DNA of 64,000 nt from Uloborus plumipes (taxonomy: Eukaryota > Arthropoda > Arachnida > Araneae > Uloboridae): assembly GCA_038373865.1 (NCBI GenBank), contig JAXGGA010001597.1, positions 62,001 to 126,000 on the forward strand. Reading direction: 5' to 3'. Each line of letters opens with the position of its first letter. Position 1 is the first letter of the stretch. A program made the position numbers and the translations under genes. The notes beneath the pieces are model-generated. The model was not told where the DNA came from. It saw only the letters and a list, made by a program, of their open reading frames with translations, and did not search any database. Positions 35,640 through 46,886 of the stretch are shown here, one piece after another.

Positions 35640-36640
35640 TCTACGGGGAATTTAAGTTGAATGTTGATCCTGAACTTAAAGTCGGATTTCAAACTAACTT
35701 TGTAAGAAAATAGTTTTGATAAATAATGTTTGTAAAGTACTTTTCTGAGTAATCTTCTGTGAGGACTCTGATTCCGACTCCGCGAACATGGCGGAAATGC
35801 AGGCTCAGAAAAAAAAATGACTGAACATGCAGACGATTTTTTATTTATTTATTTGTTTTATTTTATTTATTTATTTTAATTATTATATTTTTTTGGCAGA
35901 CGATATTTTTTGTAACAAAAATGTTTCATTCACGGGTGCATTTTATTCTTTATTTATATTTAACAACTGGCAGCGGATTAAAAATGAAATTCGAGACATT
36001 TTAGTAACAAACGAGTTTTTTTTTTCTTTCTTTGATAAAATACGTTTTGATGCTCTTTGTACTTTTATTTATTTATTTATTTATTTTATTATTATTATTA
36101 TTTTTTTTTTTTGAAAACAATGGAGGATTTTTTCTACGGAGGAACTGTAACAGTTGCACTCTTTAAAAGGTGCGACAAAGCTTTATTTATTCGTTAATTA
36201 CTTTTTACGTGTCTATTTCATCTGATGAGAGGGGTATAGTTTGCTTTTCGAAATCAGCTCTATGTGCTAAAAGGTATGTTTAACATAGTTTTCAGTTTCA
36301 GATAATCAAGAGAATAATGATCAGATGCGAGAATGCCGATGTCGATGTACGGGAAAGTAGGCTCGTTTAGTTCTTGACAGAACTTCTTGTTAATGCTAAA
36401 AAGGTGAGTTTAAGGATGAAATTCTTCGTCAAATTTATCAAATATTAATTCTAACTGAATTATCATAATCAGAAAAATCATTTATGCACATCTGCTGACA
36501 CAAGAGCTTCATTTAATGAATATTTTTGCACCTTCATGTACATTTTTTTGAAGAAGGAGTTTTCTGGTATGCATTGAAGATGTGTTTTGCAAATTATCTA
36601 GTGCAGTAGAAAGTGTTTCACTATTTCACTGATATCAGTA
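35640..36640. other. AT-rich spacer
   Basis: Contains TTTA-type simple repeats (about 35838-35870 and 36064-36110). The frame at 35827-36114 runs through these repeats and is not a gene. Confidence 0.6.
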
Positions 36641-36887
36641 GTTACAATGCTCGACATTGAAAATGCAACACCAAGAAGGAGTGGTCAGAAATTCATGCAA
36701 ATTTTACCGTAGACGCACGTCACTGAGTTATGCAAATGATATGAAATGCGCAGCTCTCCGATGCACGTGAAGTAAGATATAAGAGAATGAAATTGAAAAG
36801 TGGGCTATGTTCATGTTGGTTTTTCTGCCAGACTAATTATCGGAGAAATTTGGTTTTTGTCTCGAAGGATACGTGTGATAGGAGGAA

Positions 36888-37919
36888 ATGCCACGCCGTC
36901 CTCAACGAAGACACTTCCAGCATATAGACGACTTTACAAGGGGTATGGTGATCGGACTGAGAAGGGGAGGTTGGTCCATACGTCAAATTGCAGCTGATAC
37001 CCACATGGATGCAAGCACTGTGCATCGGCTGTGTCGGAGATGGTTGGAAAGAGGAAATATAGCCACATTGAGGGGTGCAGGTGCAGCCAGAGTGACGTCA
37101 GACCGCTTAGATCGACGGATTCACCGACAAGCTGTGGCGGACCCGCAAGTCACTTGTACGTCGATTCTGCAGCACGTGCAAGGTACCCTGGATGTTCCTG
37201 TGTCGACCAGAACCATTTCCCGTCGACTGGTTGCACGTGGCTTGCAATCACGGCGCCCGCTAAGAAGACTGCCATTGACCTCACAGCACAGACTCCAACG
37301 TTTGGAATGGTGCAGGACCAGAGCGACGTGGATGGCAGAATGGCAAACCGTAGTGTTCTCAGATGAATCCCGCTTCTGTTTGTCCAGCGATAGTCATCGC
37401 ATACGTGTGTGGCGTCGACGTGGAGAAAGATCGAATCCGGCAGTAACTGTGGAACGCCCCACAGCGCGACAACGTGGCATAATGGTTTGGGGCGCTATTG
37501 CATACAATTTCGTATCACCTCTAGTTCGTATTCGGGGCACTATGACGGCCCAACGATATGTAGATAATGTACTGCGGCCGGTGGCAATCCCCTACCTTCA
37601 GGGTCTGCCAAATGCAATTTTTCAACAGGATAACGCCCGGCCTCACAGTGCTCGAATCAGCCAACATGCTCTACGAGGTGTACAGATGTTTTCCTGGCCA
37701 CCATACTCTCCTGACTTGTCACCAATCGAACATGTGTGGGACGTGATTGGACGCTGTTTGCAGAACCTGCCACTGCCTCGTTCAGAGGACGAACTGTGGC
37801 AAATGGTTGAAAGGGAATGGAGTGCCATCCCTCAGGACACCATCCGCAGGCTTATTGGCTCCATGCCTAGACGTGTTTCTTCGTGCATCGCTGTCCGCGG
37901 TGGTCCTACTTCTTACTGA
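36888..37919 (+). CDS. Tc1-like transposase, intact
   Basis: 343-residue cut-and-paste transposase that would bind the element's TIRs and insert it at TA sites in the nucleus. Residues about 10-60 (FTRGMVIGLRRGGWSIRQIA ... STVHRLCRRW) form the first helix-turn-helix. A second follows at about 72-125. The RNase-H-like core has Asp159 (VVFSDESRF), Asp248 (FQQDNARPH) and Glu281 (SPIEHVWD), so all three acidic residues are present. The gap between Asp248 and Glu281 is 32 residues by my count, where classic Tc1 has 34. MVWGAI and WPPYSPDLSPIE are further family blocks, and the length is typical. The ATG in AGGAAATGCC is the only good start. AATAAA follows at 37962. No stop or frameshift, so it may be functional. 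Confidence 0.95.
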   Translation: MPRRPQRRHFQHIDDFTRGMVIGLRRGGWSIRQIAADTHMDASTVHRLCRRWLERGNIATLRGAGAARVTSDRLDRRIHRQAVADPQVTCTSILQHVQGTLDVPVSTRTISRRLVARGLQSRRPLRRLPLTSQHRLQRLEWCRTRATWMAEWQTVVFSDESRFCLSSDSHRIRVWRRRGERSNPAVTVERPTARQRGIMVWGAIAYNFVSPLVRIRGTMTAQRYVDNVLRPVAIPYLQGLPNAIFQQDNARPHSARISQHALRGVQMFSWPPYSPDLSPIEHVWDVIGRCLQNLPLPRSEDELWQMVEREWSAIPQDTIRRLIGSMPRRVSSCIAVRGGPTSY

Positions 37920-37961
37920 GCCGACGCCGTGCTCGCTCTAAATTTTGCTTATTTATTTTGA

Positions 37962-37967
37962 AATAAA
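37962..37967 (+). promoter_or_regulatory. Polyadenylation signal of the Tc1 transposase
   Basis: AATAAA 43 bp after the transposase stop codon, inside the element and ahead of the right TIR. It is conserved in copy 2. Confidence 0.6.
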
Positions 37968-38066
37968 TATCACTTATTGTTCCATGCTGTCTCTGTCTTC
38001 TTACCAAATTTCATCAATTTCTGACCACTCCTTCTTGGTGTTGCATTTTCAATGTCGAGCAGTGTA

Positions 38067-40069
38067 TAATGTGCACTCTATGAATTATTTACCTTTTTTT
38101 TTATTTCTGCAGGTTAAATATCTTTTTTCCTGTACTCCCTCTCCCCCTTTTTTTGTTCTTCCAGCAAATTACGCACAAAATAGAAAAAGATGCCCCTATA
38201 ACAGGGTTTAACTTTCTGCAGAGCTCATTGGAGCTGAATTCCTGCACTTCGATCGTTTCAATTGTAGCTGAATTTTTGTATTTTAGTCGAAATTCAAGCT
38301 TTTTATGTTCAAAAATATGTTCTGAAGACTATTGGGCTCTTGCCTTTATTTTGTTAGCTCCACCCTCGATTCTTGTCAATCCTCTCTTTGTTTTTTAATT
38401 TCGATTACCTGCTTGCTGTATAGCCTGGTCTTTCTTTATGCTGCAAAATACATTCATAGTTTATATATCAGCCACAAATTTACAAACACTCATTCACTGT
38501 GAGCATACGCATGTATCACACGCAAATTTAGTATTTCATGTAAATAAATGGGTAAATAACGAGCGTAGTTGATATGATAAGTAAAGACCCAATGTGTTAT
38601 TTTTCCAACCAACAGTAAGATGTATTATAAAATATTAATTAGAAATAAAACTGCATGCCAAGTTATAAAACAGTCGTACAAAATTAACTTTTAAAATTTT
38701 GTCTGTTAAAAAAATGCAGCAATGATAAGAAACAGAAAGGTTTAACATGAAAACAAGAAAATGAAACATACTTTTTAATTTTTAGTGTATCGTCTGCTAA
38801 TGTTTAATTGTGTGCTAATGTTAATAATATTAGCTTCACATGGCATCAGTTAGAGTTGTTGTTTATGTTCTAAAGATTTTGTACGTCAGTTACTGCGATT
38901 CAGTTGTCAATAAATATGTTTTTTGTGCAGACGGCGATTGCTCGTAGATTTGTGTGTTTAGCTTTTAATCAAAGGAAAAAAAATCTTCAGTATATCTTAA
39001 CAAATTGAACGAAAAGAGAAAGCTCTATAGCTGTTAGATTTGCAGAAACCAACTTTCAGGTGGTTTTATTCCTGATTTATCTAATAAAGGCGTCTTAAGA
39101 AAACTCTTGTCTCGTGACCGCTTGTCGCTCATCCTACTCACGATCCTCCTATATTCTAATCCATGTGGATACGAAACCAATCTTTCAAGAAATAATAACT
39201 TAAAGTTTAAATGCGTCTTTGCAATCGTCTTTAATCTGCGTTAATTTAATCCATCTACAATTCAACAACAAGAGAGATTTAAACAAGAAAAGATTTGAAA
39301 AGGACTTAAGCATTTTGGAAAAGCAACATTAGTGCTAGCGTATCCAACGCTGTGGTAAAAAATACGGTTAATTTAGTAAAAAAATATTTTAAAAAATGAT
39401 CCATGCATTGAAAATGAAATAACAGTAACAAATATAAGCGAAACGATCCTACACCGAGAAAAGTGGGCCAAAATAATTGTAAAATCAACGAATTAAAAAG
39501 CAAATCGTCTACTAAAAATCATAGGCGATGTCTTGTTTATAGCGTCCTCTATAGTTACTTTCCGTTCCCAAAAGAGAGCAAGCGGAAATGCGGATTGATA
39601 CAGTTTTCGATTTTCTTTATTATTAAATCACAAAAGATATGAAGTAAGTATACTAAAACTTATTAATATATTTTGCAACATAAAACCGTATGGAAAAGAC
39701 AAATTAAGGTAGAAAAACTGTTTATTGAAATTTTAAATTGCAAATATTTTGTGCAAAAGCGCCACCTAGAGACAATTTCTGTTGTGAAAGAGCCAACAGG
39801 CTGAGGAATATAGTCCCTGTTTCAGGTACTAATTAAAACTTAATGAGACAAGCTTTGCTTGGGAACATTGGATTTTTCGATTGAGTACATCACTATTAAT
39901 AGATTTCAATCAAGTTCCCTTAGTCCCCAAGATTGGTAAACGAACTTAAACGATATCGGTGCTTGGCCCACAGACTATTAATTTACACACCATACACTGT
40001 AAAAAAAAACTGCTATACTACCAGTAAATCAATAGGAAACTTGTATTCCATAAACTTTTCTAGTAATTA
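38067..40069. other. AT-rich spacer
   Basis: No transposon ends or domains recognised across 2 kb. Short frames such as 38153-38398 and 39306-39503 have no family features. Confidence 0.5.
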
Positions 40070-40071
40070 TA

Positions 40072-40969
40072 TACTCAAGAACCAAAGCATTAGGACCACC
40101 CCTACATTTTGCAATGAGCTCGCCTGGATGACGTTTAAGGTACATGGTCAGGTGGAAGTGGTATTTAACTACTGCTGCGGATTCTGAAGAATCGTCCTTT
40201 CACTTACTACAGTGTGTGATGGGCAAGGCTGCGGACACTGCTGGATATGGGGCTATGCAGCAAACGTCCCAATCGTGTGCCTCTTTGCAGAACAAGCGTC
40301 ATCGCCAATTACGCCTGCGCTGTAACTGAGAACATCGCAACTGGACCATGGATCAGTGAGAGAGAGTTGCCTAGTCAGATGAATCACGGTTTACCATTCA
40401 TCTCGCGGACGACCGTGTCAGAATACGCCGTCTTTCAAGCGAACAATTGCTCCCTCAATGTACAGTAGGTCATAAACAGGCCGGTGGTGGTGGTATTATG
40501 CATTGAGGGACGTTCTCTTGGGCCTCTCTGGGACCTGTGGTTGTGGTACAGGGTATCTGAACATCATTGCTGACCAGTTGCACCCTTACATGGCCTCTGC
40601 TTTTAAAACTGGAAATGGAATTTTCCAATAGGACAATGCCCCGTGCCACAAGGCTCAAATAGAGTTGGAGTGGCTCGAGGAACATGATGCAGAATTCCAG
40701 TTAATGTCTTGGCCGCTTAACTGACTGGATCTCAATCCGATAGAACACATTTGGGATGTCATGGGACCGCAGCTCAAAGCTCAAAGGCCACCAATGCGCA
40801 ATATCTCGGATTTGTAAGACCGTTGCTTAAACATCTGGTGTAACCTGTCTCCGGCCATCTACCAATGACTTGTGGCATCCATTTAAAGCGAGTTTCACCT
40901 GCGTTGCGGGTTAAAGGTGGGCCAACTCGTTATTAAGAGGTGATCATAATCTTTTGGCTCTTGATTGTA
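40072..40969 (+). mobile_element. Tc1-like element, DD36E type, decayed
   Basis: Left end TACTCAAGAACCAAAGCATT and right end (outward) TACAATCAAGAGCCAAAAGA are related TIRs, with TA on both sides (40070-40071 and 40970-40971). At about 900 bp it is shorter than a full element because the 5' half of the gene is largely deleted. Confidence 0.75.
40240..40905 (+). pseudogene. DD36E Tc1 transposase pseudogene
   Basis: Reads in changing frames through conserved blocks of the Tc1 catalytic core: a WTMDQ-like segment and SDESRF near 40375 (first Asp), GGGGIM and FSWASLGPVVVV near 40485-40545, then DNAPCHKA near 40633 (second Asp), EWLEEHDAEFQLMSWP, and LNPIEHIWDVMG near 40733 (catalytic Glu). Counting from the second Asp, 36 residues precede the Glu, the spacing of the DD36E (Incomer-like) group. 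The C-terminus ends in a remnant of the AKGGPTR motif just before the right TIR. Stops directly before the second Asp and within the SPD block, plus frameshifts, make it inactive. Confidence 0.8.
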
Positions 40970-40971
40970 TA

Positions 40972-41615
40972 GCTCCTTCTTAAGTAGCGTTATTAAGAAG
41001 TAGCTGTTTACTTGAGAGAAAGCTGTAGAAGAAAAACTGTATAAGGAAATGTGGGGCAAGGGGAAATAGTTAAGATAACTTGCCTATGTAAAATGAGAAA
41101 AATGGAAATGTGTTCCAAAAATTATTGTACACAAAGAGGGATTAATGTATTTTGTTATAACTTGCGTCCAGATGCTGTTTTTCATTTTTGGCAATTATTT
41201 TATATCTTCAAAAAAAGAGGAAAATTTGCACCTCAAAAAACTAAATGAATGATTGAATGAATAAATAAAAAAATAAGTGAATGAATTGATAAGTAAAGGG
41301 CTTCAAATGAATCAGTAATTGAATTAATAAGCAAGGACTGCAAATGAATCAATAAGGGAAGGGACACTTTAGTTCACATAAGTAAAGGACTTCAAATTAA
41401 CCAATAAATGAAGAAATACGTAAGTGATTTAATGAATGAATGAAAAAGTAAACGAAATGAACTATACTTGTATTTCACTTTGCCAAATCTACTTTATCCC
41501 GCGTGCACTTGACAAATTGCAATGAACATTTAAAATCAAAACATGCCTAATATAAATTAAATAAGTACTACAATGGAAGTTAGTAAACTTCAATTAATAC
41601 TTAAAATAGTAATTA
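40972..41615. other. Low-complexity AATGAATAAAT-rich spacer
   Basis: From about 41245 to 41455 the sequence is a loose array of AATGAAT / AATAAGTAAA words, with AAGGRCTKCAAATGAATCA repeated three to four times. No gene. Confidence 0.7.
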
Positions 41616-41617
41616 TA

Positions 41618-41831
41618 ATTCAACTTCGCAGAGATGGCCTATGACTCCTCCTTTTTTCAGGATTGTCCATTTTTAGGAAGGGGTGATTCGCAGATGAAAA
41701 TTGAGGAATGGGATTCACAATTGATGGGGGGAATTTGAATGGGTAGAAATTCTACCTATTTTAATACCTATTTTAAGGAATGGACTCGTTTTCTCATTTG
41801 ATTGACACCGGCCATCTCGTCGCGGTTGAAT
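41618..41831. mobile_element. 214-bp MITE, TA target
   Basis: Left ATTCAACTTCGCAGAGATGG and right (outward) ATTCAACCGCGACGAGATGG are inverted repeats, flanked by TA (41616-41617 and 41832-41833). No coding sequence. Confidence 0.7.
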
Positions 41832-44268
41832 TATACAAAAACTTTATAATTTTATAATAACAAAAAATATTTTTGATGAACCACGAAATGTTAAAATGTG
41901 TGTATTAAAGTTGTAAAATGACTTGTACTATTTTTCGTTGATCTCTAGAGCTTTTTTTTTTTTTTTGACTGGAATCAACTATATATTTATCGATTTAGAT
42001 AAAATATTGGAGCTGTAAACCGGGAAAACATTTTACCATTTTAGTCTGTGGAGTTAGCGACAAAAACAGCCGAAATATTTCACTTCCGGATACCAGTGTG
42101 AAATTTGGTACAGAGCTTAGGTACATATATAAGAACAAAAAACCGCCGGGAGACACTTGATCAGGGGTCATGAACTCCCGTGATGACGTCATCAAAATGG
42201 CCGCTTTTACAGGTACATACGTTCGTTTAATTGCTTAAAACTCCATCATAGATTAAAATATTGCAAAACTCAAATGTATCATCTGAAAGCTCTTTAAAAG
42301 AACTATTTAGAAATGTTTAATTTTTCTTTCTGAGGTCAAGGGCCCACATGTGATGACGTCATCAAAATGGCCGCTTTTACAGGTAAATACGTTTGTTTAA
42401 CTCCCCCTAAAACTCCATCATAGATTTAAATATTTCAAAACTCAACTATATCATCTGAAAGCGCTTTAAAAGATCTATTTAGAAATATTTAATTTTTCTT
42501 TCTGAGGTTAAGGGCTCACCTCTGATGACGTCATCAAAATGGCCGCTTTTACAAGTAAATACGTTCGTTTAACTGCTTAAACTCCATCATAGATTCAAAT
42601 ATTGCAAAACTCAAATATATCATCTGAAAGCTCTTTAAAAGAGCTATTTAGAAAGATTTAATTTTTCTTTCTGAGGTCAAGGTCCCACCTGTACTGACGT
42701 CATCAAAATGGCCGCTTTTACAGGTAAATACGTTTGTTTAACTCCCCCTAAAACTCCATCATAGATTTAAATATTTCAAAACTCAACTATATCATCTGAA
42801 AGCGCTTTAAAAGATCTATTTAGAAATATTTAATTTTTCTTTCTGAGGTTAAGGGCTCACCTCTGATGACGTCATCAAAATGGCCGCTTTTACAAGTAAA
42901 TACGTTCGTTTAACTGCTTAAACTCCATCATAGATTCAAATATTGCAAAACTCAAATATATCATCTGAAAGCTCTTTAAAAGAGCTATTTAGAAAGATTT
43001 AATTTTTCTTTCTGAGGTCAAGGGACCACCTGTGATGACGTCATTTGAGGCCATTTTGATGACGTCATTACAGGTGGGACCTTGACCTCAGAGAGAAAAA
43101 TTAAATCTTTCTAAATAACTCTTTTAAAGAGCTTTCAGATGATATATTTGAGTTTTGCAACATTTGAACCTATGATGGAGTTTTAGGGGGAGTTAAACAA
43201 ACGTATTTACCTGTAAAAGCGGCCATTTTGATGACGTCATCACAGGTGGGGCCTTGACCTTAGAAAGAAAAATTAAATCTTTCTAGATAGCTCTTTTAAA
43301 GAGCTTTTAGATGATATAGTTGAGTTTTGCAATATTTGAATCTATGATGGAGTTTTAGGGGGAGTTAAACAAACGTATTTACATATAAAAGCGGCCATTT
43401 TGATGACGTCATCACAGGTGGGCCCTTGACCTTAGAAAGAAAAACTAAATTTTTCTAAAAAGCTCTTTTAAAGAGCTTTTATATGATATATTTGAGCTTT
43501 GTAATATTTGAATCTATGATGGAGTTTTAGGGGGAGTAAAACAAACGTATTTATCTATACAAGCGGCCATTTTAATGACGTCATCACAGGTGGGCCCTTG
43601 ACCTTTAGAAAGAAAAATTAAATTTTTCTAGATAGCTCTTCTAAAGAGCTTTCAGATGATATATTTGAGTTTTGCAATATTTGAATCTATGATGGAGTTT
43701 TAGGGGGAGTTAAACAAACGTATTTACATGTAAAAGCGGCCATTTTGATGACGTCATCACAGGTGGGCCCTTGACCTTAGAAAGAAAAATTATATCTTTA
43801 TAAATAGATCTTTTAAAGCGCTTTCAGATAATATAGTTGAGTTTTGAAATATTTAAATATATAATGGAATTTTAGGGGGAGTTAACCAAACGTATTTACC
43901 TGTAAAAGCGGCCATTTTGATGACGTCATCACAGGTGGGCCCTTGACCTTAAAAAGAAATAATAAATTTTTCTAAACAGCTCTTTTAAAGAGCTTTCGGA
44001 TGATGTATTTGAGTTTTGCAATATTTGAATCTATGATGGAGTTTTAAGCAGTTAAACGAACGTATTTACCTGCAAAAGCGGCCATTTTGATGACGTCATC
44101 ACAGGTGAACCCTTGACCTCAGAAAGAAAAATTATATCTTTATAAATAGATCTTTTAAAGCGCTTTCAGATGATATAGTTGAGTTTTGAAATATTTAAAA
44201 AAAAATGGAATTTTAGGGCGAGTTAACCAAACGTATTTACCTGTAAAAGCGGCCATTTTGATGACGTC

Positions 44269-45890
44269 CAGGGCCGGATTACTAAATAGGCAACGTAGGC
44301 AGTTGCCTATGGGCCCCGGGGTTTCAAAGGGGCCCCGAGAAATTTCTGAAGATATCCTTTTTACTTCCTTTTACGTAGTAAAGGAAGTATTGTGATCGCG
44401 AATTTTCCCCCCCTCAAATTCGCGTCTAAATTTTGTTTTTGCTCACCCCTGAATGAATGTTGAGTCGTTTTTCGACCTGTCAGCACGTGCATACGTACCT
44501 GCCAACATATAACCAGCCGAAAAATCCTTTTCAACCACCCCTGAGTTAATTACGATGAATTTTTTCGTGACGTCTGTATGTACGTGTGTATGTGCGTATG
44601 TTTGTATGTGTGTCACAAAACTCAAATACTATATGCGGTAGAAGCTTCTAGTTTGGTATGAAGGCTCTGAGGGGGGTCTAGTTGTGCACCTCCCCTTGTG
44701 GTTGCATTCGAATGTTCCCAAGGGGGTGTTTTGCTCCTTTTTTGGGGTAAATCAGTGTTAATTTCAATGCAGATGAATTGGCACGACCACTTGGCGATAT
44801 ATCGCAAAGATTTTGGTCGGAAAGTGTTTGACGCCAACTTGGCGACATATCGCCAAGTTGGCGGCAAATTTGGCAACAAAATTATTTTTTGAATTTGGCG
44901 CTAATGGCGATATTTTGCGAAAAATCCATTGAATGATGTTAAAATCGGCGATATTTAGAAAATGAATCATTGTAAAACATTTTTTTTTTTTTTTGCATTG
45001 TTTCGTGGCAAACTAGGGGTGTAAATGTTCGAATTGCTATCTTGCTCACTCCTAGCACTATTTTAACACTAAGGCATCTGCAAAGAAATTTACACGCAAA
45101 CGGAAGTAGTGTGGGACCCATACCAGATTTTTTAACAAGATGACACTGAGCTAAACGGTAAGAACATTATTTGATGCAATATGCGAATAGAACTTACGCA
45201 AGCATTCATACTGCCATCCAACTTCTTTCTCATCACCAGGGCATAATTTCTATCAAGAGGGGTGCAAGAGCACAAAAGTGCCCACAACTTATTTTTTATC
45301 CCGTGAATAACATGAATTTCGTCTAAAATGTTAAATTTCGTAAGTGCAGAAGCTTTACTCCCTGTGCAAATTAAGCCTTGCTCATCATTAACACTATACC
45401 TGTAACATGATGAATCATTATGATTGATTATGTATTCCATAATAAACATTTTAAATGATGAAATTATATTTGCACAATCCCTGTGGAAGAAAGCTGCAGA
45501 CACAGCGACATTGTCAGTGGAGACAATCAGGGAGACGGTGTGACGAAAGACTTTTGTGATTTGGGGGCAAAAAAAAAAAAAAAAAAATATAAAACAGCTG
45601 GCAGAAAAAAAACCTATGAATCTATAGTATTAATGTCCACATTTCTATAAATTTAAACACCTTGTATTACTGTAAGAGAGTTGCATATATATTTATTATT
45701 GAAGAATATTCTAGTGTTGCAGAAAGAAATTGGTTCTAGAAAATCTGTCGCAGAAAGCTGAAAAAAATTCTGCCACAGGGTACACAATATATATCAGTTA
45801 TTTAAAATCTCATTCATCAAATCCATATGGTGTGAAGGGGCCCACTCATTTCAAACGCCTATGGACCTCCAAATCTTTAATCCGGCTCTG
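44269..45890. mobile_element. hAT-type element inside the foldback array
   Basis: Starts CAGGGCCGGATTAC and ends TTTAATCCGGCTCTG, with identical 8-bp duplications ATGACGTC at 44261-44268 and 45891-45898. The target was the TGACGTCA site of one monomer. The 1.6-kb interior holds an unrelated repeat (GTAGTAAAGGAAGTATTG near 44378, then GT-rich sequence near 44580), inverted ATATCGCCAAGTTGGCG motifs near 44840-44960, and an exon-like minus-strand segment (45198-45480). No transposase was recognised. Confidence 0.9.
45198..45480 (-). CDS. Exon-like segment in a hAT element, function unknown
   Basis: On the minus strand an open frame of about 94 codons is bounded by consensus splice signals: a pyrimidine tract and TTCTTCCACAG just upstream of 45480, and GC|GTAAGT directly after 45198. 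The frame includes NDSSCYRYSVNDEQ and DEIHVIHGIKNKLWALL, mixed-composition sequence unlike the low-complexity frames elsewhere. I recognise no domain. It could be an internal exon of a hAT transposase relative, or a host exon captured by the element. No matching upstream or downstream exon was identified. Confidence 0.4.
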
Positions 45891-46886
45891 ATGACGTCAT
45901 CACAGGTGGGCCCTTGACCTTAGAAAGAAAAAATAAATCTTTCTAAATAGCTCTTTTAAAGAGCTTTCGGATGATGTATTTGAATTTTGCAATATTTGAA
46001 TCTATGACGGAGTTTTAAGCAGTTAAACGAACGTATTTACCTGCAAAAGCGGCCATTTTGATGACGTCATCACAGGTGAACCCTTGACCTCAGAAAGAAA
46101 AATTATATCTTTATAAATAGATCTTTTAAAGCGCTTTCAGATAATATAGTTGAGTTTTGAAATATTTAAATATATAATGGAATTTTAGGGGGAGTTAACC
46201 AAACGTATTTACCTGTAAAAGCGGCCATTTTGATGACGTCATCACAGGTGGGCCCTTGACCTTAGAAAGAAAAAATAAATCTTTCCAAACAGCTCTTTTA
46301 AAGAGCTTTTGGATGATGTATTTGAGTTTTGCAATATTTGAATCTATGATGGAGTTTTTAGCAGTTAAACGAACGTATTTACCTGAAAAAGCGGCCTTTT
46401 TGATGACGTCATCACAGGTGAACCCTTGACCTCAGAAAGAAAAATTATATCTTTATAAATAGATATTTTAAAGCGCTTTCAGATGATATAGTTGAGTTTT
46501 GAAATATTTAAATATATAATGGAATTTTAGGGGGAGTTAACCAAACGTATTTACCTGTAAAAGCGGCCATTTTGGTGACGTCATCACAGGTGGGCCCTTG
46601 ACCTCAGAAAGAAAAATTAATTTTTTCTAAACAGCTCTTTTAAAGAGCTTTCAGATGACATATTTGAGTTTTGCAATATTTCAATCTATAATGGAGTTTT
46701 AAGCAGTTAAACGAACGTATTTACCTGTAAAAGCGGCCATTTTGATGACGTCACCACGGAATGACCTTGACCTCCGATCAAGTGTCTCCCGGCGTTTTTT
46801 TGTCCTCCTATGTGAATTTAAGCCCCACATAAAATTTCAGACTGGTATCCGGAAGTGAAATATGTTTGCACTAACTCCACGGACTA

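Larger units (their letters stand above)
36645..38064 (+). mobile_element. Complete Tc1-like transposon, copy 1
   Basis: A 1,420-bp element with TA target sites (36643-36644 and 38065-38066) and roughly 55-bp TIRs sharing CTCGACATTGAAAATGCAAC. The left tip reads CAATGCTCG where the other three ends read CACTGCTCG or CACTGTTCG. It carries one intact transposase gene in the standard orientation. Near-identity to the copy at 50893-54575 points to recent activity of the family. Confidence 0.95.
42184..46754. promoter_or_regulatory. Array of TGACGTCA (CRE-type) sites
   Basis: Nearly every monomer carries the palindrome TGACGTCA, the consensus cAMP-response element bound by CREB/ATF proteins, next to AAAATGGCCGC, which resembles a YY1 site. 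I read examples at 42184, 42354, 42526, 42695, 42867, 43036, 43060, 43232, 43404, 43576, 43749, 43921, 44091 and 45892, with more up to about 46747. Binding is inferred from the motif only. Confidence 0.6.
42044..46884. mobile_element. Foldback element built of ~171-bp monomers
   Basis: Outer arms of about 140 bp (tip GTCTGTGGAGTTAG, then CACTTCCGGATACCAGT and GCCGGGAGACACTTGATC) are inverted copies, flanked by TA (42042-42043 and 46885-46886). Between them lie tandem monomers of about 171 bp: five in direct orientation (42181-43043), then the complement from about 43050 to 46760. Each monomer has TGATGACGTCATCAAAATGG at its edge. A hAT element interrupts the right side at 44269-45890. No transposase is encoded. 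The whole would form a long hairpin. Confidence 0.9.

Noticed and set aside
35827..36114. 95-codon Phe/Ile/Tyr-rich frame
   Set aside because: Translation of TTTA and T-rich simple repeats.
36837..37025. Minus-strand and alternate-frame ORFs over the Tc1 transposase (also 37643-37828, 53349-53537, 54154-54339)
   Set aside because: Shadows of the real transposase frame; the same ones occur in both copies.
42044..46884. CRISPR-like array
   Set aside because: Whole ~171-bp monomers repeat without unique spacers, the array inverts in the middle, and the context is eukaryotic.
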